NCBI GenBank assembly: GCA_016711125.1
Contig: JADJTQ010000010.1
Location: forward strand, 186,001 to 250,000
DNA: 64,000 bases
Direction of reading: 5' to 3'
Origin: Saprospiraceae bacterium
Lineage (GTDB): Bacteria > Bacteroidota > Bacteroidia > Chitinophagales > Saprospiraceae
Every line of letters starts with the position of its first letter. Within the stretch, counting starts at the first letter, position 1. Of the stretch, positions 56,675 through 64,000 are shown piece after piece. The position numbers were made by a program, and so were the translations under genes. The notes under the pieces are model-generated. The model did not search any database, was not told the DNA's origin, and saw only the letters and a program-made list of their open reading frames with translations.

Positions 56675-57802
56675 ATGAAAAACACACGAAATATTTTCAT
56701 TTTAATATCATTCTTTTATTTGTTTTCATCTTGTACAGCAAAAGATACCTCTAAACATGACCATGATCAAGATATTATTGTTGACCTATTCAAAGTTTCT
56801 CCCGAACATCCACGCTATACTGAAGGATCTGTCATCGCACTTGGAGACGGATCCCTACTATATTCCATTTCAGAATTCAGCACAGGACCAGGTGACCATG
56901 CCATCGCACATATCATGGCCGCAAAATCATACGATAAGGGCAAGACGTGGCTGAAACCATTTGAATTGCAAGAAAATATTGGTACTCTCAATGTCATGTC
57001 CTCAACCTTGCGTCGATTGGGAGATATATCACAAGGTGACAGTGCACTGGGTCATTTTTTCCTGGTAAAAAATTCGCTTCAGGATTTACAGTGCTATCTG
57101 AGGATCTCACATGACGAAGGTCAGACATTTGGTGATTTAATTCCAGTCAGTAAATCACCAGGATACAACGTGATGAACAATGACCGCATCCTTAGATTAA
57201 GCTCGGGGCGGCTAATTGCGCCAATGGCTTCAACCGTCGATGTAGAAAACATCAATCATTTTGTAAGCTATTGCACTTATTCTGATGATAAGGGACTTAG
57301 CTGGCAGGAAAGTGAAAACCAGGTAGACTATGCCCGGAGAGGTGCAATGGAGCCCGATGTCATTGAATTTAAAGACGGCCGTGTGGGCATGATCATCCGA
57401 ACCCAATTGGGTCATCTTGCTATCAGCTATTCACAAGATCAGGGAAAAACCTGGGGCCCGGCAGAATCATGGAACGTACGTTCGTCTGAGTCACCCGCCA
57501 CCTGCAGGAGAATACCTTCTACGGGAGATCTGCTTCTGATCTGGAACGACAATTACGTGCCCGGAGCTGATCATGAGGGTCTGAGAATCCCACTTACTGC
57601 TGCGATTTCAGATGATGAGGGAAAAACCTGGAAACATAAACGTAATCTCGAAACCGGGCCTGGCAAAACTGCTGCCTACTCAAGCCTCACTGTTGTTGAT
57701 GACCGGGTAGTCCTTAGCTATACATTACGCAACGATGAAACGAAATTACGCTCCCATCGTTTTCGATCATTGCCCATTTCCTGGTTTTATGAAAATAAAT
57801 AA
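56675..57802 (+). CDS. Sialidase-fold (BNR) lipoprotein, group A, plus-strand
   Basis: The 375-residue lipoprotein (lipobox LFSSC) is a diverged group-A member: HPRYTEGSVIALGDGSLLYS, NVMNNDRILRLSSGRL, AMEPDVIEFKDGRVGMIIRT and SSESPATCRRIPSTGDLLLIW. Asp boxes: SYDKGKTW, SHDEGQTF, SDDKGLSW, SQDQGKTW, SDDEGKTW. The NPRNSEG motif reads HPRYTEG. Its separation from the array and its sequence distance suggest another substrate. A 158-base AT-rich gap before it may carry an own promoter. Confidence 0.8.
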   Translation: MKNTRNIFILISFFYLFSSCTAKDTSKHDHDQDIIVDLFKVSPEHPRYTEGSVIALGDGSLLYSISEFSTGPGDHAIAHIMAAKSYDKGKTWLKPFELQENIGTLNVMSSTLRRLGDISQGDSALGHFFLVKNSLQDLQCYLRISHDEGQTFGDLIPVSKSPGYNVMNNDRILRLSSGRLIAPMASTVDVENINHFVSYCTYSDDKGLSWQESENQVDYARRGAMEPDVIEFKDGRVGMIIRTQLGHLAISYSQDQGKTWGPAESWNVRSSESPATCRRIPSTGDLLLIWNDNYVPGADHEGLRIPLTAAISDDEGKTWKHKRNLETGPGKTAAYSSLTVVDDRVVLSYTLRNDETKLRSHRFRSLPISWFYENK

Positions 57803-57841
57803 ACACAGATTAATCATCACAATAAAGATTAAAAAGACAGT

Positions 57842-58648
57842 ATGAACTCAGCAAAAATTCTTCGAGATAAAATAAACGATCGAAATAAAATAACTACCGG
57901 AATGATCATTACCTACCATTTTTGGCCGGGCATTGTCGAAATTGCCATGCGGGCCGGAATGGACTATGTGATAATTGATCTCGAGCATTTAACCTTCGAT
58001 CATTCTATGGTCGCCGAAGCTTGCGCGATGGGAAGAAGGGAGGATTTTCCCATTTTAATCAGGCCGGCCGCTGCAGAATTTACACCACTGAGATTGGCAA
58101 TGGATTTAGGACCCTGTGGCTTATTGGTGCCGTATGTCGAAAGTGCCGATGATATGAAGGTAATCCGGGATGCTGTGTACTTAAAACCTCGCGGTAGAAG
58201 GCGTCCGGGGGGAAGAGGAAATTATTGGGTTTCTGATTTTAATTACCAAACCTGGAAATCGGAAGTTGAAGACGACCTCATTATTTTGCCCCAAATCGAA
58301 AGTTTAAAAGGTCTCGAAAATCTTACCGCGATTGCAGAAGACCCATTAACTACGGCGATGGCCGTGGGTCCTTATGACTTGTCTGCTGACCTCGGTGTCT
58401 GCTTTGATCCCTCAGCACCTGCTTTGAAAAATTCTTTAAAGAAAATAAAAGCTGCCGCGGATAAAGTAGATAAACCCATGTGGATGATCGGTGATGGGCC
58501 CGATTTAGTATCGCAGGGCTATCATTTCATTTGCATGACAGAGCCGATCATGTTTCTTGAGTCCAAACTTGGTCAACTCAATACCATGACCAAACAAGGA
58601 GAAATTCATCCTAAAAATAAAGGTGCTAAGAAAATAGTACTCCCCTAA
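57842..58648 (+). CDS. HpcH/HpaI-family class II aldolase
   Basis: The 268-residue TIM-barrel protein has the HpaI signature: GMDYVIIDLEHLTFDHSM (His/Asp region), FPILIRPAAAEF (substrate Arg), ILPQIESLKGLEN with the metal Glu and TTAMAVGPYDLSADLG with the metal Asp. Members cleave 2-keto-3-deoxy acids to pyruvate (or related keto acid) and an aldehyde. Together with two DHDPS-type and two RraA-type genes this is the fifth pyruvate-chemistry enzyme in the window, pointing to a 2-keto-3-deoxy sugar acid route. Confidence 0.85.
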   Translation: MNSAKILRDKINDRNKITTGMIITYHFWPGIVEIAMRAGMDYVIIDLEHLTFDHSMVAEACAMGRREDFPILIRPAAAEFTPLRLAMDLGPCGLLVPYVESADDMKVIRDAVYLKPRGRRRPGGRGNYWVSDFNYQTWKSEVEDDLIILPQIESLKGLENLTAIAEDPLTTAMAVGPYDLSADLGVCFDPSAPALKNSLKKIKAAADKVDKPMWMIGDGPDLVSQGYHFICMTEPIMFLESKLGQLNTMTKQGEIHPKNKGAKKIVLP

Positions 58649-58678
58649 TCACATAAAACATTTAGGGCCAACGACCTC

Positions 58679-60352
58679 ATGAAGTACTTTTCAATAAATC
58701 CGGTTAAGATATCTTTGATTTTATTTTCATTGATAGGAATTTCGAAAGGAGTATCATTTGTTTACCTGGAAAGCGAACGATTTTTATTATCTCCACAGCA
58801 ACAACATACGGCTACAATTGAGCCGATTGTCTTGACCAGGGATCACATTCAGGCTGTGAACCGTAATCGGAATCTCGTGGTCCAATACGATGCTTTTAAT
58901 GAACTCGGAACCGATTTTGATCAATGGCTCTCAAAAAAATTCCAATACATCGATAATCCAGGTAATCAGGTGGATGCCATCTGGTGGGATATCGGGGGTG
59001 CCAATACAGCTCCTTTTCCTGAATTAGTTGGCGATCGATATGAACATCCGGAAATAAAAAAATGGTGGGATCAGGGAATTGATTGGATTGGCGAATTAAT
59101 CAAGGAGACCAGATCCAGAGATCTGGAAGTTTTTTGGAATTTTCGCATGGCAGAGGTTGAGCTTAAAAAACATGAAAATCCAATCAAGACGGAGCATCCA
59201 GATTGGTTGATCAAAAGCTGGTATTATCCCGGTCTTTGGAATTATGCTATTCCGGAAGTGCGCCAAAATCGTCTGCAATATTTAAGCGCACTTATGCAAA
59301 AATACCCTTTCGATGGTGTCCAACTAGATTTTGCCAGGCATGTACCCATTCTACCGGTTGGGGCTCAATGGGAAAATCGAGAGCATGTAACTGAATTTGT
59401 CCGGATGGTTAGGTTTATGTTGCTGGAAATGGAGCGCAAAATGGGTCGACCTTTTCTGCTCTCCGTAAAATTACCAAGAACCCTGGAGGGCTGCCGGATG
59501 GATGGCTTTGACGTAGAAACCTGGTCGAAAGAGAAACTGATTGATATCATTGTGATGGGAAGCAGATCTATGCATGTAGATATTCAATCATACAAAGAGA
59601 TTTCACGGAACAGAAACATTAAGTTGATCCCATGCTGGGATGAGCATCATACGACTGATGGGTATCAAAGTGCAGCTCCGGAATTCCTCAGAGGTGTCTT
59701 TGCCAATTGGTGGCAACAAGGTGCGGATGGAGTGATGGTCTTCAACTGGAATGTCGATCATGAAAGTGAATATGATATAAAAAGGTATGAAGCTCTGGGC
59801 ACCGAAATGGGTAATCCGGAAACATTGCGATTAAAAGATAAAGTCTTTGCCATTGAGCGAAGGGGAGGATATCCCTGGGCGGAAGGTTATTTCGGCAGAA
59901 ATGACGACGCTCCTCTGCCATTTACCCTGGCCAACGATGGTAGTCCCGGCATTTTTGAATTAAAAATTAGCGAGCATCTATCCTCCATTGGTGATCATAT
60001 CAATTATTTAAAACTTCACACCACAATATTTGGCGCCAAAAAAGGTGATCAGATTGGTGCGAGGTTAAATGGCACTGAACTAAACGAAATAAAGGAAGAT
60101 TTCGAGTGGAAAGATTCTCAGATTTTTTCACCCCTACCTCAACCAAATTCAGGTAGTGCCTTGCCTTATGGTCTGCCGGAAGATCCTAACCAAAAATTAC
60201 TGTTACTTCAATTCGAAGTCAAGGCCAACTCAACAAAATTGGGTTCCAATCAATTGGAGATTTATATAAAGCACAGGGAGCCTTATGGTCACGGAAGTAA
60301 CCTTCACAATATTGTCATTGAGAAATTGGATTTGCACCTGGATTATCAATGA
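58679..60352 (+). CDS. TIM-barrel glycoside hydrolase-like protein (GHL10/alpha-amylase-like)
   Basis: The 557-residue protein has a Sec signal-like N-terminus (ISLILFSLIGISKGV). The middle looks like a family-10-like hydrolase barrel: AIWWDIGGANTAPFP, SRDLEVFWNFRMAEVEL, YPGLWNYAIPEVRQNRLQYL, YPFDGVQLDFARHVPI with an acidic strand-4 motif, and GADGVMVFNWNVDHE. The C-terminal 150 residues form a beta-sandwich. The Asp of VQLDFARH is a likely catalytic acid. No characterised relative is close; it may cleave the glycan backbone or a different side chain. Confidence 0.65.
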   Translation: MKYFSINPVKISLILFSLIGISKGVSFVYLESERFLLSPQQQHTATIEPIVLTRDHIQAVNRNRNLVVQYDAFNELGTDFDQWLSKKFQYIDNPGNQVDAIWWDIGGANTAPFPELVGDRYEHPEIKKWWDQGIDWIGELIKETRSRDLEVFWNFRMAEVELKKHENPIKTEHPDWLIKSWYYPGLWNYAIPEVRQNRLQYLSALMQKYPFDGVQLDFARHVPILPVGAQWENREHVTEFVRMVRFMLLEMERKMGRPFLLSVKLPRTLEGCRMDGFDVETWSKEKLIDIIVMGSRSMHVDIQSYKEISRNRNIKLIPCWDEHHTTDGYQSAAPEFLRGVFANWWQQGADGVMVFNWNVDHESEYDIKRYEALGTEMGNPETLRLKDKVFAIERRGGYPWAEGYFGRNDDAPLPFTLANDGSPGIFELKISEHLSSIGDHINYLKLHTTIFGAKKGDQIGARLNGTELNEIKEDFEWKDSQIFSPLPQPNSGSALPYGLPEDPNQKLLLLQFEVKANSTKLGSNQLEIYIKHREPYGHGSNLHNIVIEKLDLHLDYQ

Positions 60353-60396
60353 TTTAACTATCGATTAATTCAACTCAAAATTTAGCCGAAAAGATA

Positions 60397-61338
60397 ATGA
60401 CATCTGCTACCTTATCGTACTGTCCAAGAGAACTTCGCGTGGCTTTAAATAGTCCCATTCCCTCAATTCGTACACCATTCACCAAAGAAGGAGTGATCGA
60501 TTATAATGGGGTGAGAGCGCAAATCGATTTTCTAATTGCTGCTCAAGCAAAAACAATCATGCTAACCTGGGGTGATAGTCTCCATTCGGTACTGACTGAC
60601 TATGAAATTGCCGAATTGGCTAAAGTAGTCATCCAACACACTGCCGGAAGAGCCAAAGTGATCGCTGCTGATAATATGTGGGCCACTGGAAAGGCGGTTG
60701 AATATGCCAAATACTGTGCAGAGCTAGGAGCGGATCTACTCATGCTTCTCCCCCCGGATTGGGCAGGTCAAACTACACCCGAAACGCTGGTTTCGCATTT
60801 TAATGCCGTTTCCGAACATATACCAACCATGTTGGTCACTGCATTTTTTCTACAGGGAGGAGGTCGTGCAGGTAGCTTCAGAATGGATACCATCCGGGCT
60901 TTGTATGAACAGGTACCGGGCTTAGTCGCAGTAAAAGATGACGTAGTTGGAGATTTTGGAATTGAATTGTGCTCATTAGTGCATGATCGATGGGCGGTTG
61001 TTTCCGGGGGCCTCATGAAGAATCATACCTTGCAAGTGCCTTTTGGGGTGGATGGATATCTCTCATTATTGATGAGTTTTCGACCGGATATCTCCTGGCA
61101 ATACTGGCATCAAATTCAGATTAGAAATTATGAAGGCGCCTGGAAAATTTGTAAAGAAAAGGAAATGCCATTAACCAGATATTGGAATTCAGGAGTAGGG
61201 GGTTTTAATCCAATAGTGCATGGAATTCTTGAATTGTTTGGGATTTGTGACCGGTATTTGCCACTACCCTACCATACACTCACCGATCAGCAAATGGAAC
61301 GACTTAAAGATTTCTTAATTTCTGAAAAATTGCTGTGA
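60397..61338 (+). CDS. DHDPS-family aldolase, second copy
   Basis: The 313-residue barrel has SIRTPFTKEGVIDYNGVRAQ, the modified motif LTWGDSLHSVLTDYE in place of GTTGE, LMLLPPDWAGQTTPETLVSH and the Schiff-base Lys in GLVAVKDDVVGDF. The usual catalytic Tyr position reads MLVTAFF, without Tyr, so the proton relay must differ. It may be a specialised 2-keto-3-deoxy-acid lyase rather than a DapA or NanA. It ends the plus-strand operon; the 270 bases after it hold only a dispersed repeat. Confidence 0.8.
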   Translation: MTSATLSYCPRELRVALNSPIPSIRTPFTKEGVIDYNGVRAQIDFLIAAQAKTIMLTWGDSLHSVLTDYEIAELAKVVIQHTAGRAKVIAADNMWATGKAVEYAKYCAELGADLLMLLPPDWAGQTTPETLVSHFNAVSEHIPTMLVTAFFLQGGGRAGSFRMDTIRALYEQVPGLVAVKDDVVGDFGIELCSLVHDRWAVVSGGLMKNHTLQVPFGVDGYLSLLMSFRPDISWQYWHQIQIRNYEGAWKICKEKEMPLTRYWNSGVGGFNPIVHGILELFGICDRYLPLPYHTLTDQQMERLKDFLISEKLL

Positions 61339-61489
61339 AGTCAGGATTGAAAATCCCACATTCGATGGGTCACTTCTAGATTATTTGAATTTTTATTCTT
61401 ATATTATTAGAAAGCCACAGAAGTATAGAATACATTTAGATTCTTACTCATATTTAGTGAGTAAATTGCTATTTCGTTTTTTCTACATT

Positions 61490-61527
61490 GCGTAGGGTTT
61501 GGCAGGCTCACCCTGACTTTTACATTG
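61490..61527. repeat. Dispersed intergenic repeat, copy at the operon end
   Basis: GCGTAGGGTTTGGCAGGCTC-ACCCTGACTTTTACATT matches the words at 23104-23155. Copies of this family flank both ends of the glycan cluster's catabolic arms. No coding potential. It could be a transcription end or a recombination relic. Confidence 0.45.
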
Positions 61528-61609
61528 TGAGGCTTCGAAGAAAGATAAATAGACTAAAATCGACCCACTATAAATATGCAAGAACCCACATTTCTGGTGT
61601 TGATTTAAA

Positions 61610-64000
61610 TCAAACATGCTTCTTTTCCCTCGTTTTTTCCACCATCGTATAAATGGTTAATCCTCTTAAATCAACTAATCGAGATGGGGTAATGAACAAG
61701 CTTGCCAGATATCCAACCACTACACAAACGACCAAGCCAATCGCTGTGTATAGAAAAAAGTGAATTTGGGTAAATTGTTGGACTAGAACAATCACAAATG
61801 CCCCGGAAATCAAACCTACCAAAGCACCATGACCATTGGCTTTTTGACTGAAGATGCCGAGAATGAAAATTCCTCCTAATCCTCCGGTAACCAATCCACT
61901 CAGAATAAAGATCATATCCCAGACCGATTGTATGGAAAAAGTAGCCAGGAGTAAAGCACTAACGGTTGCGATCAAACCGGCTGCAACGGTAATCCATCTT
62001 GCCAGTTTTAAATGCACCTGGTCGCCATGGGCATCATTAAACCACCTTCGAAAATCGGTAGTGACGGTCGCCGATATACTATTCATACCACTATCTAATG
62101 TTGACATTGCCGCAGCAAATAGTGCCGCTATAACTAATCCGGAAATGCCAACGGGTAATTGCTGTACGATAAAAAGAGGTAAAATCGCATCAGTCTGCAA
62201 CTCAGGTTTTAACAGCTGGGGATGACTCTGATAGAATAAAAACAGGCTGGTACCCAAAGCATAAAAAATGAGACCCGCAATCGGTGTAATCAGGGCATTG
62301 GTCCACAGGGCTTTGGCGGCTTGTTTTTCTGTAGGGGTGGTGAGGTATCGCTGGATAACCGATTGATCGGTCGTATAGCTGACCAGGCTGGTTACCATAT
62401 TTCCGAACAACACCACCCATACCGCAGTAGTTGTGTAATCCGAACTCCAGGTGATCATATGAAACTTTCGTTGATCCCAGGCGGAGCCAACCAGATCCGC
62501 TGTATCCATGTCAATTTGGGAAAAGACGAAAACAAGACTGATTATAGCGCCCCCCAAAAGGACAATCACCTGGATAACATCAGTCCAGATTACCGCTTCG
62601 ATGCCACCTAAAACCGTATACAAAGTGCTTAAAATGCCCATTGCCAGAATTGAAACATACATATTGATGCCCGTGACTAGTGAAAGTGCCATCGCTGGTA
62701 AATACAAGACGATAGCCATACGACCAATTTGTAACAGGATAAAATTGAAGCTACCTACCAGCCGGATCAATAAATTAAATCGCAATTCCAGATATTCATA
62801 TGCAGTAGTGATGTTCAATCTTCTAAAAAATGGCAGAAAATAGCTGATCACCAAAGGTGTTATCAAGACAATACCGACGGCCCCCACATAATACGTCCAA
62901 TCCGTACTATAGACCTTAGCTGGCAGTGCCATAAAAGTGAGGGCACTTAATTGAGTTCCAAAAATGCTTAAGCCTGCCGCCCACCAGGGAATCCGTTTGC
63001 CGCCCAAAAAGAAATCATCGGTAGTCTTTTCCCGGCCTGCCAGATAAAAACCCATGAACGTCAACAAGAGAAAATAGGCGCCAACCACTGAATAATTAAG
63101 ATAGCCAAAAGCAGGTATATTACTCTCTATCCGAACATGTCTAACATTAGGTGTCCGATGAGCGGGCCGGTCTTCACCCGAAACGATCACGACACCTTTT
63201 TGCCAGGGTAAAGCTTTGGAGGTTACAACGCCCTTACCGCCAGGCATCTCCCCAATTTTAATCCAAGTATCGGTGATGGTGTGATATGATCTTATGGCGG
63301 GCGGAATACCCGGATTGTCATCTTTCAAAGTCCAAAATTGGTCATCCAATTCGCAGTCAGTGCCACTAAAAACCAGGATATGAGATGGACCGAAAGAGAT
63401 AACCGGAGCTGCTACCACCGGTTTGTCTAAACTGCTGATTCTTTGCCAGCGCAACAAAGAGTCATGTTCACCAGGATTATAACGATACCCATCGGTGAGA
63501 CATCGTCGCGGTACTTTTCCAGAATCAGCCTGAATGATTTCTGCGCCGCTAAAGAGATAGATTTCCATCTTTTCTCCACTATTCTGTGCCGCTAGTCCTG
63601 GTAAGACCCTGGCAGGTCCGGGCCATGGCCCGAGCTCTTGCCAGCTTGGTGTTTTTGATGACAAATCCAGTGACCAAAAATTCATCATAGCTGCCTTGGC
63701 ATCTAAACTTGACTGTCCCCCCGCCACATAAATGGTATTTCGCATCAAGACTGCCGCTCCAAAGGTAAGAGGGCTTGGCAGATTGGGCAAGGTGTCCATC
63801 TCTATAGATTTACTGACTGGATTCCAAGTGATGCGAATGACTTTAGAAGAGACCTCTTGTTCGTTATGACCTCCGATGCATACTATTCCCGCGTCCGTAT
63901 CTACCGTTGCAGCATAAGCCAATGGCTCCTGCAATCTGAATCCCTTTTGCCATTGTTCAGCCCCTTCTTCCAAAACATAAATCTCTTCATGGTAAACTTT
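61610..64000 (-). CDS. Kelch-type mutarotase fused to sodium:solute symporter, N-terminus beyond the window
   Basis: The open frame continues past 64000 (KVYHEEIYVLEEGAEQWQKG), so the start is outside. Visible are the last Kelch blades (IYVAGGQSSL, IYLFSGAEII), a junction near residue 290 and a symporter: KTTDDFFLGGKRIPWWAAGL, GGIEAVIWTDVIQVIVLLGG, TLDSGMNSISATVTTDF and 12-13 membrane segments. The fusion is in one frame, which confirms that the broken gene at 18442-20965 is one protein too. It converges on the aldolase operon. Likely a sodium-driven importer for an anomer-sensitive sugar acid. Confidence 0.9.
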   Translation of the reverse strand, partial: KVYHEEIYVLEEGAEQWQKGFRLQEPLAYAATVDTDAGIVCIGGHNEQEVSSKVIRITWNPVSKSIEMDTLPNLPSPLTFGAAVLMRNTIYVAGGQSSLDAKAAMMNFWSLDLSSKTPSWQELGPWPGPARVLPGLAAQNSGEKMEIYLFSGAEIIQADSGKVPRRCLTDGYRYNPGEHDSLLRWQRISSLDKPVVAAPVISFGPSHILVFSGTDCELDDQFWTLKDDNPGIPPAIRSYHTITDTWIKIGEMPGGKGVVTSKALPWQKGVVIVSGEDRPAHRTPNVRHVRIESNIPAFGYLNYSVVGAYFLLLTFMGFYLAGREKTTDDFFLGGKRIPWWAAGLSIFGTQLSALTFMALPAKVYSTDWTYYVGAVGIVLITPLVISYFLPFFRRLNITTAYEYLELRFNLLIRLVGSFNFILLQIGRMAIVLYLPAMALSLVTGINMYVSILAMGILSTLYTVLGGIEAVIWTDVIQVIVLLGGAIISLVFVFSQIDMDTADLVGSAWDQRKFHMITWSSDYTTTAVWVVLFGNMVTSLVSYTTDQSVIQRYLTTPTEKQAAKALWTNALITPIAGLIFYALGTSLFLFYQSHPQLLKPELQTDAILPLFIVQQLPVGISGLVIAALFAAAMSTLDSGMNSISATVTTDFRRWFNDAHGDQVHLKLARWITVAAGLIATVSALLLATFSIQSVWDMIFILSGLVTGGLGGIFILGIFSQKANGHGALVGLISGAFVIVLVQQFTQIHFFLYTAIGLVVCVVVGYLASLFITPSRLVDLRGLTIYTMVEKTREKKHV

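Noticed and set aside
1..64000. tRNA, rRNA, riboswitch and replication-origin signals
   Set aside because: None was recognisable by reading; a covariance search was not possible.

Overview
The window comes from a member of the Bacteroidota. Evidence: a SusC/SusD outer-membrane pair, many lipoprotein signal peptides, a CTPC-type TlpA thioredoxin, frequent ATGA-type gene overlaps, weak Shine-Dalgarno sites and about 40-45% GC (estimated by eye). Many genes act on anionic sugars (sialidase-fold proteins, sulfatases, a pectate lyase, ulosonate-type aldolases), which suggests a marine or algae-associated polysaccharide degrader. Genus cannot be set from the sequence alone.

Layout. (1) 1-13.7 kb is an accessory, cassette-like region: HigB/HigA, an Mrr-like nuclease, a penicillin-acylase family protein, an FKBP lipoprotein, an alpha/beta hydrolase, a HipA-like kinase with DUF3037, a UPF0158 pair, a TlpA lipoprotein, a DUF3237 protein, an IS91-type element with a tyrosine recombinase, and an unknown 306-residue protein. 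Several of these genes are bracketed by gene-specific inverted repeats and imperfect hairpins that look like integron attC sites. (2) 13.7-18.4 kb holds a PL10 pectate lyase, an esterase and an IS110 element whose non-coding left end may encode a bridge RNA. (3) 18.4-51.7 kb is a run of about 27 genes, all on the minus strand and often overlapping. In transcription order: SusC, SusD, two sulfatases, six sialidase-fold (BNR/Asp-box) genes in a row, then SGNH hydrolases alternating with two more sialidase-fold genes, an AstE-like deacylase, SDR, PLP enzyme, DHDPS-type aldolase, RraA, RidA, M81 (MlrC-like) peptidase, SMP-30 lactonase, a classical GH33 sialidase, another SDR, an aldo-keto reductase, a MocA-type dehydrogenase, and a Kelch mutarotase fused to a sodium symporter. 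(4) From 52.5 kb a divergent plus-strand operon encodes a GntR/FCD regulator, SDR, a two-domain sialidase-like protein, RraA, another BNR lipoprotein, an HpaI aldolase, a TIM-barrel hydrolase and a second DHDPS-type aldolase. A second Kelch-symporter fusion faces it and runs off the window.

How it may work: SusC/D import a sulfated glycan, sulfatases and SGNH esterases remove decorations, and eleven sialidase-fold enzymes release terminal sugars. These could be sialic-type or other 2-keto-3-deoxy (ulosonic) acids. The Kelch mutarotase-symporters import them, and dehydrogenases, a lactonase and pyruvate-type aldolases degrade them. No NanE, NanK, NagA or NagB is in the window, so the sugar may not be N-acetylneuraminate. 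The AstE, PLP, RidA and M81 genes hint that the glycan carries amino-acid or amide substituents. The substrate is inference.

Caution: at least 19 otherwise intact genes are broken by 1-2 nt shifts, nearly all at mononucleotide runs. I read these as consensus errors and give rejoined coordinates.
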